DNA of 36,728 bases from Saprospirales bacterium (GTDB taxonomy: Bacteria; Bacteroidota; Bacteroidia; Chitinophagales; Saprospiraceae), in NCBI GenBank assembly GCA_016703765.1, contig JADJBL010000033.1, forward strand, positions 1 through 36,728. The letters are read 5' to 3'. A program made the position numbers and the translations under genes. The notes under the pieces were generated by a model. The model was given only the letters and a program-made list of their open reading frames with translations. It was not told the origin of the DNA and ran no database searches. Shown piece by piece: positions 8,146-16,520 of the stretch (its first letter is position 1; the number at the start of each line of letters is the position of its first letter).

Positions 8146-11100
8146 ATGAAAAAGCAAACAAAAAACAAAACATGTATTCCCTTTGGGAATACGGCAAAGG
8201 CATTTGCCCAAAATTTCCTGCTCATTTTAACCGCTCTTGTGTTAGGGTTTTTCCCCTACCGGGCCTTTGCGCAAAATCCCGATTTCCTTTTTGCCAAAGG
8301 GATAGGCGGGGGCGCCGGTGGCAGTGACGAAGGAAAGTCCATTGCAGTGGATCCCGACGGTAATATGTATGTTACCGGTTATTTTGCAGGCTTGGTCGAC
8401 TTTGACCCCTCCGCTTCAGCAGCCTTGCGTTTTTCAACTGGGGGAAATGATCTGTTCCTGGCCAAATACAATGCTTCCGGCAATTTTGTCTGGGCCTATG
8501 CAATAGGCGGTTCGGGTTCCGAACAGGGCAATGATGTTGCGGTAGACGAAAGTGGCAATGTTTATGTCACTGGTTTTTTTGGAGGAACCGTTGATTTCGA
8601 CCCTTCGGGCGCTACGGCCAATTTGGTTTCGGTGGGCTCCAATGAAGCGTTTATTGCGAAATACAGTTCTTCCGGCGCCTATTTATGGGCAAAAGCTATG
8701 GGCGGAACAGGCCTCGACCTGGGTATTTCCATTGCTGTAGAAGCCAACGGTAATGTGCATGTCACCGGGACATTCAACGGTACAGCCGATTTCGACCCTT
8801 CCGGCGCTACGGCCAATCTGGTTTCGTCTGGCTTTACCGATATTTTTATTGCGAAATACGACGGCTCGGGCAACTATTTATGGGCCAAAGCGATCGGAGG
8901 AACGAGCAGCGACGTGGTCAATTCCCTGGCGGTTGATGGCAGCGGAAATGTCCATATCGCCGGGAATTTAACCGGAACGATCGATTTCGACCCTTCCGGC
9001 GCCATAGCCAACCTGAACTCGGTAGGGGGATCGGATATTTTTATCGCGAAATACGATTCCGCAGGGAATTACGTATGGGCAAAAGCTATGGGCGGAACGA
9101 ACAACGAATTGGGCAGTGGCATCGCGCTTGACGGTAGCGGTAATGTGTATATTACCGGTAGCTTTAACACCACCGCCGATTTCGATCCTTCAGCGGCCGT
9201 GGCAAACCTGGTTTCAGCCGGCCTAACCGATACCTACTTCGCCAAATACGACAGCTCTGGAGCCTATGTGTGGGCGTTCAGGGTGGGAAATACGAGCATT
9301 GATTCCGGCAACTCCATCGCAGTCGACGATGCCGGTAACGTAAATTTGATCGGAAATTTCTGGGACACGATCGATTTTAATCCGGGAGCAGGTGTCGCAA
9401 ATGTTTCTGTTTCGGGGTCTCAGGGTATTTTCATTGCCAAATACAACACTTCCGGCGCCTATATCTGGGCCAAAGGCCTGGGAGGAAGCTCCGGCAATGA
9501 AAATGGCAACGCCATTGCCCTGGACGGCAGCGGTAATGTGCACATTACAGGGTATTTACAAGGCTCGGGCGATTTCGACCCTTCCGGGGTTGTTGTCAAC
9601 CTCTCCTCCATAAACGATGTTTCGGCATTTGCCGGCAAATACACTTCAGCGGCCGGAAATTATGTCTACGCTTTTGCTGTGGCCGATGGCAACGGCGGGA
9701 GTGAAGATGGCAAATCCATCGTGTTGGACGCCAGTGGGAATATATTCGTAACGGGTGTTTTCGCAGGCCTTGTCGATTTCGACCCTTCGGGCGCATCGGC
9801 CGTCCTTTCATCGGCAGGCGGCTATGATATTTATATCGCCAAATACAATTCTCTGGGAAATTATGTCTGGGCCAAATCGATGGGAGGAACGAATAATGAC
9901 TGGGGGCTTTCCCTTGCCCTGGACGGAAGTGGCAACGTACTCGTTACGGGATATTTTATGGGTACTGCTGATTTTGACCCCTCGGGAGCTACGGCCAACC
10001 TGACGGGAGCGGGTGGCAGTCAGGATGCTTTTATCGCCAAATACGACGCCTCGGGAAACTATGTCTGGGCCAAAGGCATTGGTGGAACTTCAGCCGATCA
10101 AAGCAACTCGATTGCCGTCGACGGCAGCGGGAATGTGCATATCACAGGCACCTTCCTGGGCACAGCTGATTTCGACCCTTCCGCAGCCACTGCCAACCTG
10201 GTTTCGGTAGGTTCCAATGACATTTTTATCGCGAAATACAATTCCTCAGGTGTTTATGTTTGGGCAAAAGCCATGGGGTCCCCCGGAGCTTCAAGCGCTG
10301 ATGTGGGCAACTCCATTGCCCTGGATGCCAGCGGCAATGTGCATATCACCGGTTATTTCCTGGGCACGGCCGACTTCGATCCATCCGGAGCTGTTGCGAG
10401 CCTTGTCACCGCAGGCAATACCGATATTTTTATTGCGAAATACAATTCTTCCGGAGCCTATGTCTGGGCCAAACGATTGGGTGGAACCGGCTCGGATCTG
10501 GGTTACTCCATCGCATTGGACGGCAGCGGGAATATTCATGTGACAGGCAGTTTTAACGGAACGGCGGACTTTGACCCTTCCGCCGCTGTAGTCAACCTTG
10601 TTTCTGCAGGCAGTACGGATGTTTTTATGGGGAAATACGATGCTGCCGGCGCTTACCTGTGGGCAAATAGAATGGGTGGAACGGCCGCTGATATAGGCAT
10701 CGCCGTCGCGTTGGATGGTACTGGGAATGCCTATATTACGGGTAGTTTTAACGGTACAGCCGATTTCGATCCTTCCGGCGCCGTGGCCAACCTCGTTTCC
10801 GCAGGCAACACGGACATTTTTATCGGTAAATACAATACTTCGGGTAATTATGTGTGGGCCAAAGGCATGGGAGGGACCAGCGCGGATAAGGGTAACGCAT
10901 ACGCACTTGATGCTTGCGGGTATACCCATATCACCGGTTCTTTTATGCTTACAGCCGATTTCGATCATTCCGCAGGAACGGCCAATCTTACCTCCATTGG
11001 CGCCCAGGATTTTTTTCATCGCCCAATACGGCGGATGCATCCCTCCGAGCTTCCTGGTCTCTCCGGTTGGAAATGTACCTGCATTTACGGACCCCGGGCT

Positions 11101-11307
11101 TTGCACGGCGGCTGTTTCCTATACCGTCACGGTCTCCGGCTGTCCTGCGCCCGCCCTTACCTACCTCTTTACAGGGGCCACCTCAGGCAGCGGCAACGGC
11201 ACAGGCGCCGGCTACACTTTCAACAAAGGCGTCACTTCGGTGACACTCACTGCCACCAACGCCTGCGGCGCACCGACCGTCAGTTTTACGGTAACAGTGA
11301 CCGATAA
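8146..11307 (+). CDS. Giant secreted SBBP beta-propeller protein, N-terminal part
   Basis: The protein begins with a Sec signal peptide: a lysine-rich start, a hydrophobic stretch (FLLILTALVLGFF) and a likely cleavage after AFA near residue 42. It continues with 14 SBBP-type repeats of about 65 residues (IAVDGSGNVHITG, TADFDPSGA, DIFIAKYNSSG, YVWAKAMGG). SBBP repeats are predicted beta-propeller blades. The frame is genuine only to about 11016: one T too many in a seven-T run at 11010-11016 throws it out of phase, and residues after GAQDF are meaningless. Removing one T gives DFFIAQYGGCIPPSF and joins the next segment. No reading-frame problem occurs in the first 2.8 kb. It is probably a T9SS-exported surface or extracellular protein, because the far C-terminus carries a sorting domain. 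Confidence 0.9.
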   Translation: MKKQTKNKTCIPFGNTAKAFAQNFLLILTALVLGFFPYRAFAQNPDFLFAKGIGGGAGGSDEGKSIAVDPDGNMYVTGYFAGLVDFDPSASAALRFSTGGNDLFLAKYNASGNFVWAYAIGGSGSEQGNDVAVDESGNVYVTGFFGGTVDFDPSGATANLVSVGSNEAFIAKYSSSGAYLWAKAMGGTGLDLGISIAVEANGNVHVTGTFNGTADFDPSGATANLVSSGFTDIFIAKYDGSGNYLWAKAIGGTSSDVVNSLAVDGSGNVHIAGNLTGTIDFDPSGAIANLNSVGGSDIFIAKYDSAGNYVWAKAMGGTNNELGSGIALDGSGNVYITGSFNTTADFDPSAAVANLVSAGLTDTYFAKYDSSGAYVWAFRVGNTSIDSGNSIAVDDAGNVNLIGNFWDTIDFNPGAGVANVSVSGSQGIFIAKYNTSGAYIWAKGLGGSSGNENGNAIALDGSGNVHITGYLQGSGDFDPSGVVVNLSSINDVSAFAGKYTSAAGNYVYAFAVADGNGGSEDGKSIVLDASGNIFVTGVFAGLVDFDPSGASAVLSSAGGYDIYIAKYNSLGNYVWAKSMGGTNNDWGLSLALDGSGNVLVTGYFMGTADFDPSGATANLTGAGGSQDAFIAKYDASGNYVWAKGIGGTSADQSNSIAVDGSGNVHITGTFLGTADFDPSAATANLVSVGSNDIFIAKYNSSGVYVWAKAMGSPGASSADVGNSIALDASGNVHITGYFLGTADFDPSGAVASLVTAGNTDIFIAKYNSSGAYVWAKRLGGTGSDLGYSIALDGSGNIHVTGSFNGTADFDPSAAVVNLVSAGSTDVFMGKYDAAGAYLWANRMGGTAADIGIAVALDGTGNAYITGSFNGTADFDPSGAVANLVSAGNTDIFIGKYNTSGNYVWAKGMGGTSADKGNAYALDACGYTHITGSFMLTADFDHSAGTANLTSIGAQDFFHRPIRRMHPSELPGLSGWKCTCIYGPRALHGGCFLYRHGLRLSCARPYLPLYRGHLRQRQRHRRRLHFQQRRHFGDTHCHQRLRRTDRQFYGNSDR
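8290..11010 (+). repeat. 14 SBBP repeats, about 195 bp each, arranged as 7 + 7
   Basis: The conserved (V/A)DFDPS codons start at 8398, 8593, 8788, 8983, 9178, 9373, 9571, 9775, 9970, 10168, 10372, 10567, 10762 and 10957. Spacing is 195 bp with a few 198- or 204-bp units. Repeat 8 (GGSEDGKS..VTGVFAGLVDFDPSGAS) most resembles repeat 1 (GGSDEGKS..VTGYFAGLVDFDPSAS), which suggests duplication of a seven-repeat block. Confidence 0.9.
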
Positions 11308-14089
11308 CCATGCACCGGTGATCTCCAACTGTGCGGTTGTGCGAAATATTACTGGTTGTAATGTAGGTGCCATCACCGGACCTGCCTATTCGGCCACGCC
11401 GGCCGCGTCCAGCTATGCGGAGTTTTCAAATGTCGTCAATATGGGTTTAGCTTCCGATAATTGCGCCATTACAAGCGTCACGTATCAGGATGCAGCCGCG
11501 GGAACCTGCCCGATCGTGGTGACAAGGACCTGGACGGTAACAGATGAGGCCGGGTTCATGGCCACTTGCAACCAAACGATAAATGTGAATGCACCGCCGG
11601 TGACAGTGACCTGTCCCATGAACGCTACGGAAGCGGCCGGTCAGGACCAGGCAACCATTGACGCTGCGTTTGAAGCATGGCTGCTGACGGTTTCCTACAG
11701 CGGAGGCTGCAACGCCTCCATCAGCAACACCAATACCGGTGCTCCCCAAGCCTGCGGAGGCAGCACGACGGTAACCTGGACAGTGGAAAGCGACTGCGAG
11801 GCCGATGTGATGTGCAGCGCCATATTTGAGGTCCTCGTCACCAATATCCCCGTGACAATCTCCGGCCCCTCAGCGGTCTGCAGTGGTTCCGACGCGATAC
11901 TCGATGCAGGCCCGGGCTACGCGACCTACGGCTGGTCGCACGGCGGTGGAAGCAGCCAGACGGCTACATTCCCGAATATGACCATGGCCACAACGTTCAC
12001 GGTGTCTGTAACCGATGCAAACAATTGCACAGGTTTTGATACTCACACGGTGAATGTGAACCCGTTGCCGGTGGTAACTTGCCCTGGCAATTCAGCGATG
12101 TGCATCGACGCGGGGGCATTTGCGCTGACAGGCGGCAGCCCCATGGGCGGCACCTACAGCGGCCCGGGTGTGAATGCGGGGATGTTTAACCCTGGCGCGG
12201 CCGGAGCGGGCATGCACACCATTACCTACACTTACACGGACGGAAACAACTGCACGGCTTTCTGCACCTTCAGCATCACGGTGAACCCACTGCCGGTAGT
12301 GACCTGCCCGACCAATAGCACAGTGTGCATCGACGCAGGTGCATTCGCGCTGACGGGCGGCAACCCTATGGGCGGCACATACAGCGGTCCAGGCGTGAAC
12401 GCGGGGATGTTCAACCCTGCCACGGCCGGAGCGGGCGCCCATATGATCACGTACACCTATACGGACGGGAACAACTGCTCGGCCTCCTGCACCTTCACCA
12501 TCACGGTGAACCCACTGCCGGTAGTGACCTGCCCGGGCAATAGCGCAGTGTGCATCGACGCAGGCGCATTCCCGCTGACAGGCGGCAGCCCCATGGGCGG
12601 CACCTACAGCGGTCCGGGCGTGAACGCGGGGATGTTTAACCCTGCCACGGCCGGATTAGGCGCCCATACGATCACGTACACCTACACGGACGGGAACAAC
12701 TGCACGAACTCTTGCACCTTCACCATCACGGTGAACCCATTGCCGGTAGTGACCTGCCCGACCAATAGCACAGTGTGCATCGACGCAGGCGCATTCGCGC
12801 TGACAGGCGGCAGCCCCATGGGCGGCACGTACAGCGGCCCGGGCGTGAACGCGGGGATGTTTAACCCTGGCGCGGCCGGAGCGGGCATGCACACCATTAC
12901 CTACACTTACACGGACGGAAACAACTGCACGGCTTTCTGCACGTTCAGCATCACGGTGAACCCACTGCCGGTAGTGACCTGCCCGGACAATAGCGCAGTG
13001 TGCATCGACGCAGGCGCATTCCCGCTGACAGGCGGCAGCCCCATGGGCGGCACGTACAGCGGTCCCGGCGTGAGCGCGGGGATGTTTAACCCTTCGGCGG
13101 CCGGAGCGGGCGCCCATACGATCACGTACACTTACACGGACGGGAACAACTGCACGAACTCCTGCACGTTCACAATTACCGTGGCAGTTCAGTCCACAGT
13201 AACATGTCCGTCCAATGCTACGGTCTGTATCAATATTTCGCCCTATGCATTGACGGGCGGCAATCCGGGGGGCGGCGCCTACAGCGGTCCTGGCGTAAAC
13301 GAAGGGATGTTTAACCCTGCGGCGGCCGGAACGGGCGTGCACACGATCACGTACACATACCCCATCGGAAGCAACTGTTCGAATTGGTGCACTTTCACGA
13401 TCACGGTGATCCCTTGCACGACCATCAGCGGCGACATCCTTTGGGAGCAAAATGAAGGTTTAGGCGTCAACCAGGTCACCGTGAAACTCACCGGCGACCA
13501 AACGTTAACCACTACCACCAATACCAGCGGGTTCTATTCGCTTAACCCCGGTTCGGGTTCGAACTTCACCGTGACGCCGACCAAGACTATCAACAAACTC
13601 AATGGGGTGACTGTAGCCGACGTAACCGCTATCCAGCAACATGTAGCGAACATCAACTTGTTGCCGGCGCCCTTCAAGCGCATCGCGGCAGATGTGAACA
13701 AAAGCAATACCATTTCGAGTTTAGATGCGACCCTGATTAGTCAGGCCCTTTTGGGCAATCCGGCGGCGCTGAACCAGATCACTTCCTGGCGATTCGTACC
13801 CTACTCGTACACCTTCCCCAATCCGAATATCCCTTGGGGTTTCCCGGAAAAGATCATTCTCACAGGGGTGAGCGGCGATGTTCCAAATCAGGATTTCAAA
13901 GGGATCAAATTGGGCGATGTGGTGGCGACGTTTGCCAACCCTGCCAACTTTGGAGCTGGGGAGCCGCTGGTTTTGCGTGCGGCAGACCGGGAATTGCGAA
14001 TGGGTGAAAGCTTCGCGGTTGAAATAATCGCAGATCAAATGAACGACCTGGCGGCATTCCAATTCGCCCTGGGTTTCGATCCTCACTAG
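11018..14089 (+). CDS. Giant secreted SBBP protein, middle part: HYR/Ig modules, 75-residue repeats, dockerin-like segment
   Basis: This is the continuation of the SBBP protein after the T-run indel; 11018 is where the correct frame resumes, not a start codon. In order there is an HYR-like module ending TVTVTDNHAPV, a GPAYSATPAASSYAEFS module shared with the preceding gene, a PKD/Ig-like stretch, and five 75-residue GGTYSGPGVNAGMFNP repeats plus one diverged copy. A CNA-B-like module (about 13425-13580) is followed by a dockerin-like segment (VADVTAIQQHVANINLL, then a DVNKSNTISSLD calcium-loop-like motif) and the start of a cohesin-like domain (GESFAVEIIADQMNDLAAFQ). The frame hits TAG at 14087-14089, but adding one base there continues the cohesin-like domain into the next segment. 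Confidence 0.85.
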   Translation: MAQYGGCIPPSFLVSPVGNVPAFTDPGLCTAAVSYTVTVSGCPAPALTYLFTGATSGSGNGTGAGYTFNKGVTSVTLTATNACGAPTVSFTVTVTDNHAPVISNCAVVRNITGCNVGAITGPAYSATPAASSYAEFSNVVNMGLASDNCAITSVTYQDAAAGTCPIVVTRTWTVTDEAGFMATCNQTINVNAPPVTVTCPMNATEAAGQDQATIDAAFEAWLLTVSYSGGCNASISNTNTGAPQACGGSTTVTWTVESDCEADVMCSAIFEVLVTNIPVTISGPSAVCSGSDAILDAGPGYATYGWSHGGGSSQTATFPNMTMATTFTVSVTDANNCTGFDTHTVNVNPLPVVTCPGNSAMCIDAGAFALTGGSPMGGTYSGPGVNAGMFNPGAAGAGMHTITYTYTDGNNCTAFCTFSITVNPLPVVTCPTNSTVCIDAGAFALTGGNPMGGTYSGPGVNAGMFNPATAGAGAHMITYTYTDGNNCSASCTFTITVNPLPVVTCPGNSAVCIDAGAFPLTGGSPMGGTYSGPGVNAGMFNPATAGLGAHTITYTYTDGNNCTNSCTFTITVNPLPVVTCPTNSTVCIDAGAFALTGGSPMGGTYSGPGVNAGMFNPGAAGAGMHTITYTYTDGNNCTAFCTFSITVNPLPVVTCPDNSAVCIDAGAFPLTGGSPMGGTYSGPGVSAGMFNPSAAGAGAHTITYTYTDGNNCTNSCTFTITVAVQSTVTCPSNATVCINISPYALTGGNPGGGAYSGPGVNEGMFNPAAAGTGVHTITYTYPIGSNCSNWCTFTITVIPCTTISGDILWEQNEGLGVNQVTVKLTGDQTLTTTTNTSGFYSLNPGSGSNFTVTPTKTINKLNGVTVADVTAIQQHVANINLLPAPFKRIAADVNKSNTISSLDATLISQALLGNPAALNQITSWRFVPYSYTFPNPNIPWGFPEKIILTGVSGDVPNQDFKGIKLGDVVATFANPANFGAGEPLVLRAADRELRMGESFAVEIIADQMNDLAAFQFALGFDPH
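12074..13198 (+). repeat. Five tandem 225-bp repeats (GGTYSGPGV type)
   Basis: Units begin at 12074, 12299, 12524, 12749 and 12974, an exact 225-bp (75-codon) period. They carry CIDAGAF.LTGG, GGTYSGPGV.AGMFNP and TYTYTDGNNC motifs and are nearly identical in DNA. A diverged sixth copy occupies about 13199-13412. Confidence 0.9.
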
Positions 14090-14664
14090 TGCAATTGGAG
14101 GGCGTTGAACCCTTGGCAGGGCTTCCGCTCACAGCCGACCATTTCGGTACTTTTAACGCGGCTCAAGGGGAGATCAGGGTTGCCTTGTCGCAAGAAAACG
14201 GGCTCACCCTTTCCGAGGCTACTCCCTTATTCCGGCTCATTTTTACGGCCTTGGAAAACGGCTCCAAACTGAGCGGTGCGCTGTATATGGAAGAGGATAT
14301 TTTGCCCGCAAAAGCCTATACCGATGCCTTGGCAGAATCCGGGGTCCATCTGATCATCGAACAGACCACCGCTTTGAACGACCTGGCTACAGGCAAGACG
14401 AACTTCCAATTGCTTCCGAATTTCCCCAACCCCTTCCACGGCAGCACGACGATCGAATTTATATTGCCGGAAAGCTGCGAAGTTCAACTGCGGGTGCTGA
14501 ATGTCGACGGACAGGAACTGTGGCGGGTGAATAAAACGTACCCTGCCGGTAATAACAGCGAAACACTGTTCCTCGACGGGACCGTTTCAAGCGGCGTTTT
14601 ATACTGCGAAATGGTCACGCCTTTCGGCGCCCTTGTGCGGAAAATGGTGTTGATGCAGCGTTAA
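14089..14664 (+). CDS. Giant secreted SBBP protein, C-terminus with T9SS sorting domain
   Basis: This is the C-terminal 190 residues of the same protein. It first completes the cohesin-like domain (VQLEGVEPLAG, then EATPLFRLIFTALENGSKLSG). It ends in a typical type A T9SS C-terminal sorting domain: LLPNFPNPFHGSTTIEFILP, the VQLRVLNVDGQEL strand, and a final GVLYCEMVTPFGALVRKMVLMQR-like end. Such domains direct outer-membrane translocation and often surface attachment or proteolytic release. The GTG at 14089 is an artefact of a missing base near 14086-14090; the real start of the gene is 8146. A perfect 12-bp-stem hairpin follows the stop. Confidence 0.88.
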   Translation: MQLEGVEPLAGLPLTADHFGTFNAAQGEIRVALSQENGLTLSEATPLFRLIFTALENGSKLSGALYMEEDILPAKAYTDALAESGVHLIIEQTTALNDLATGKTNFQLLPNFPNPFHGSTTIEFILPESCEVQLRVLNVDGQELWRVNKTYPAGNNSETLFLDGTVSSGVLYCEMVTPFGALVRKMVLMQR

Positions 14665-14682
14665 ACGCAGGCCGTTTCTTTC

Positions 14683-14721
14683 ATGCTCCTGCTTTCGGAA
14701 GTTATTCGGAAGCAGGAGCAT
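14683..14721 (+). terminator. Hairpin after the SBBP gene
   Basis: A perfect 12-bp inverted repeat (ATGCTCCTGCTT / AAGCAGGAGCAT) has a 15-nt loop, 18 nt after the stop codon. The following T-tract is weak (TTCATTTTC), so termination efficiency is uncertain. Confidence 0.65.
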
Positions 14722-14760
14722 TCATTTTCAGCGATGCCAAAAAAATGCAGGGGTCGGCAG

Positions 14761-14788
14761 TTGCGCCCACCCAATCCCTCTATCTTTG
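14761..14788 (+). promoter_or_regulatory. Candidate Bacteroidota sigma-A promoter upstream of the Uma2 remnant
   Basis: TATCTTTG at 14781-14788 fits the Bacteroidota -7 consensus TAnnTTTG exactly. A TTG at 14761-14763 lies 17 nt upstream in the -33 position. It would drive the decayed gene whose likely ATG is at 14811. This is a consensus match only. Confidence 0.45.
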
Positions 14789-14810
14789 GAAAATTTTGGC
14801 TGAAAACGTG

Positions 14811-15274
14811 ATGCCATTCACCTTACAACCCGGGGCGCCTTACCTGCCTGGTTCAAGAGGGGCGGGGCAGGTGTTCAGAATGACGGCTCCACAGGGATTC
14901 CGTGCTTGGGTTTTTAAACCCCTGCCATCCTTTTTGCCTAAAGGGCCCCTGTATTTTAACGGTCGTTCAGCCCGATCTTTGCGTGATCTGCGACGCCAAC
15001 AAGCTCGACGATAAAGGGTGTATAGGCGCGCCCGACCTCGTCGTGGAAATCCTCTCCCCAGGTAACAGCCACCGGGAAATGAGCGAAGTACGAGGGGAAG
15101 GAATACTGGCTTGTGAACCCCTGGGAAAAGATCGTGCTGGTCTACGTGCTGAACGAAAAAGGGATCTTCATCGGCCTGCAACCCCTGACCGGAGAACAGA
15201 CCCTGGAGACCGGCCTGTTTCCGGGCCTGAAGATACCCCTCGGGGAGTTGTTCGAAGCGCCGAAACTGGGCTAA
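14811..15274 (+). pseudogene. Decayed Uma2-family (DUF820) endonuclease-like gene
   Basis: About 14955-15075 encodes TVVQPDLCVICDANKLDD and GCIGAPDLVVEILSPGN, the conserved core of Uma2 (DUF820) proteins, a PD-(D/E)xK-fold family. In a shifted frame after about 15100 the sequence continues EYWLVNPWEKIVLVYVLNE and ends FPGLKIPLGELFEAPKLG with a stop at 15272-15274. The helix normally lying between these two parts (KYE..EEAGV) is mostly missing. The N-terminal third is replaced by unrelated sequence after a plausible MPFTLQPGAPYL start. An internal deletion plus frameshift and loss of the N-terminal region make this a pseudogene rather than a simple base-call error. A good intrinsic terminator follows. 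Confidence 0.7.
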
Positions 15275-15289
15275 AACCGCCTGATTTTC

Positions 15290-15330
15290 AAAAAAATAGC
15301 CACGAGATACCCTCGGGGCTATTTTTTTTA
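15290..15330 (+). terminator. Bidirectional intrinsic terminator
   Basis: The inverted repeat AAAAATAGCC...GGCTATTTTT carries an inner CGAG/CTCG pairing, with an A-run on the left and a T-run on the right. It could terminate transcription in either direction. It ends the Uma2 remnant and isolates the ATP-grasp operon that starts at 15396. Confidence 0.85.
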
Positions 15331-15395
15331 CTTTTTATCATTTCCAATCTTTTAATATTGCATCAAGTTTCGAAAAGCGACTGCAAAAAAGGGAA

Positions 15396-16520
15396 ATGAA
15401 ATTTTCAAACCTTATGAAGGAAAAAGGGATCCAGCAGCCCGAAATTTCGGTCTGGGCCTTCATTCCATATATCCAAAACGGTTCGGACATTAGCGCGGAA
15501 CAATACGATACTCCGCTGACCCGGCGAGAACTGGCAGAGGTCTTCGACATCCTGGGCCTGGACTGGAAATGGGTGCCCATCACCTCGGAAAACCTGGACC
15601 AAACGGTCGATACGCTCCTTTCCTCTTCGAACGGCCATCGGCCGGTGGTGCTCAACTACTGCGACGGCGACGATATCTTCGGATACCCGGGTATCTCAGT
15701 CGTGCACAAGCTCGAAGAAAAAGGACTTGCTTTCACGGGCGCCGACGCGGCCTTTTACTTCCTATCCACCTCCAAGATCCGGATGAAGGCGGCCTTCCTG
15801 AACGCCGGCGTGCCCACCGCTCCCTTTGCCGTGATCGCAGACCCCGGTCGCGATATCCCCGGACTTTGCGAGCGCCTGGGGGCGCCGCTGTTTGTCAAAC
15901 CGGCCGTCAGCGCAGGCAGCTTTGGGCTGACCCTGCATTCGGTGGTGCACAACGACGAGGAGTTGAGAACCCAGGTGGAGTACCTGCTGAACGGGCCCCA
16001 CGGGTCCGAATTCTCCACGGGAGGAATTTTCGTCGAACGCTTTATCAACGGACCTGAATTTACCGTACTGGTGGTCGGCACGCCCGGCTTTCCGGAAACC
16101 ATCCACATCTACCCTCCGGTAGAGCGGTTTTTCAATGTCAGCCTGCCCGACGAGGAGCGTTTTTTCTCCTACGAGCGCTACTGGGAAAACTGGGAAGTGG
16201 AGCCCGGTCCACCCGACGGCGGGCCGCTTTACGAGTACCGCCTGGCCTCCCCGGAGTGGAAGGAACGCCTGGAAGCCCTTAGCTGGCAGGCGTTTTGCGC
16301 CGTCGGCGGCACGGGCTACGGCAGGGTGGATATCCGGATGGACAAAAAAAGCGGCGAGCTGTTTGTCCTGGAAGTGAATGCGAATTGCGGAATTTCCTCT
16401 CCGGAGGACGACTCATCGACCGGCAATATTTTGAAATGGAGCGGGATCCCTTTTTCCCAATTGATGGGCGACATGCTTCTCGGCGCCCTGGTCAGGAATA
16501 AAAGCAAGAGTAAACTATGA
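15396..16520 (+). CDS. D-Ala-D-Ala-ligase-like ATP-grasp enzyme
   Basis: This 374-residue cytoplasmic protein has the ATP-grasp fold of the D-alanine-D-alanine ligase superfamily. It has an N-terminal pre-ATP-grasp domain (LNYCDGDDIFGYPGI about residue 85), an ATP-binding lysine segment (APLFVKPAVSAGSFGLTLHSVV about 165-186) and a GIFVERFINGPEFTVLVVG segment (about 210-228). The C-terminal metal-binding motif is GYGRVDIRMDKKSGELFVLEVNANCG (about 307-332). It lacks a clean Ddl signature and the genome context is not cell-wall synthesis, so a peptide- or amide-ligase with unknown substrates is more likely than Ddl. Start: ATG at 15396 follows a purine-rich AAAAAAGGGAA tract. Its stop TGA overlaps the next gene's ATG by 4 nt, indicating translational coupling. 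No indel is seen. Confidence 0.85.
   Translation: MKFSNLMKEKGIQQPEISVWAFIPYIQNGSDISAEQYDTPLTRRELAEVFDILGLDWKWVPITSENLDQTVDTLLSSSNGHRPVVLNYCDGDDIFGYPGISVVHKLEEKGLAFTGADAAFYFLSTSKIRMKAAFLNAGVPTAPFAVIADPGRDIPGLCERLGAPLFVKPAVSAGSFGLTLHSVVHNDEELRTQVEYLLNGPHGSEFSTGGIFVERFINGPEFTVLVVGTPGFPETIHIYPPVERFFNVSLPDEERFFSYERYWENWEVEPGPPDGGPLYEYRLASPEWKERLEALSWQAFCAVGGTGYGRVDIRMDKKSGELFVLEVNANCGISSPEDDSSTGNILKWSGIPFSQLMGDMLLGALVRNKSKSKL

Noticed and set aside
15396..16520. Housekeeping D-Ala-D-Ala ligase (ddl)
   Set aside because: ATP-grasp fold is clear, but context and local motifs do not match classic Ddl, and it is coupled to a SET-fused second ATP-grasp.
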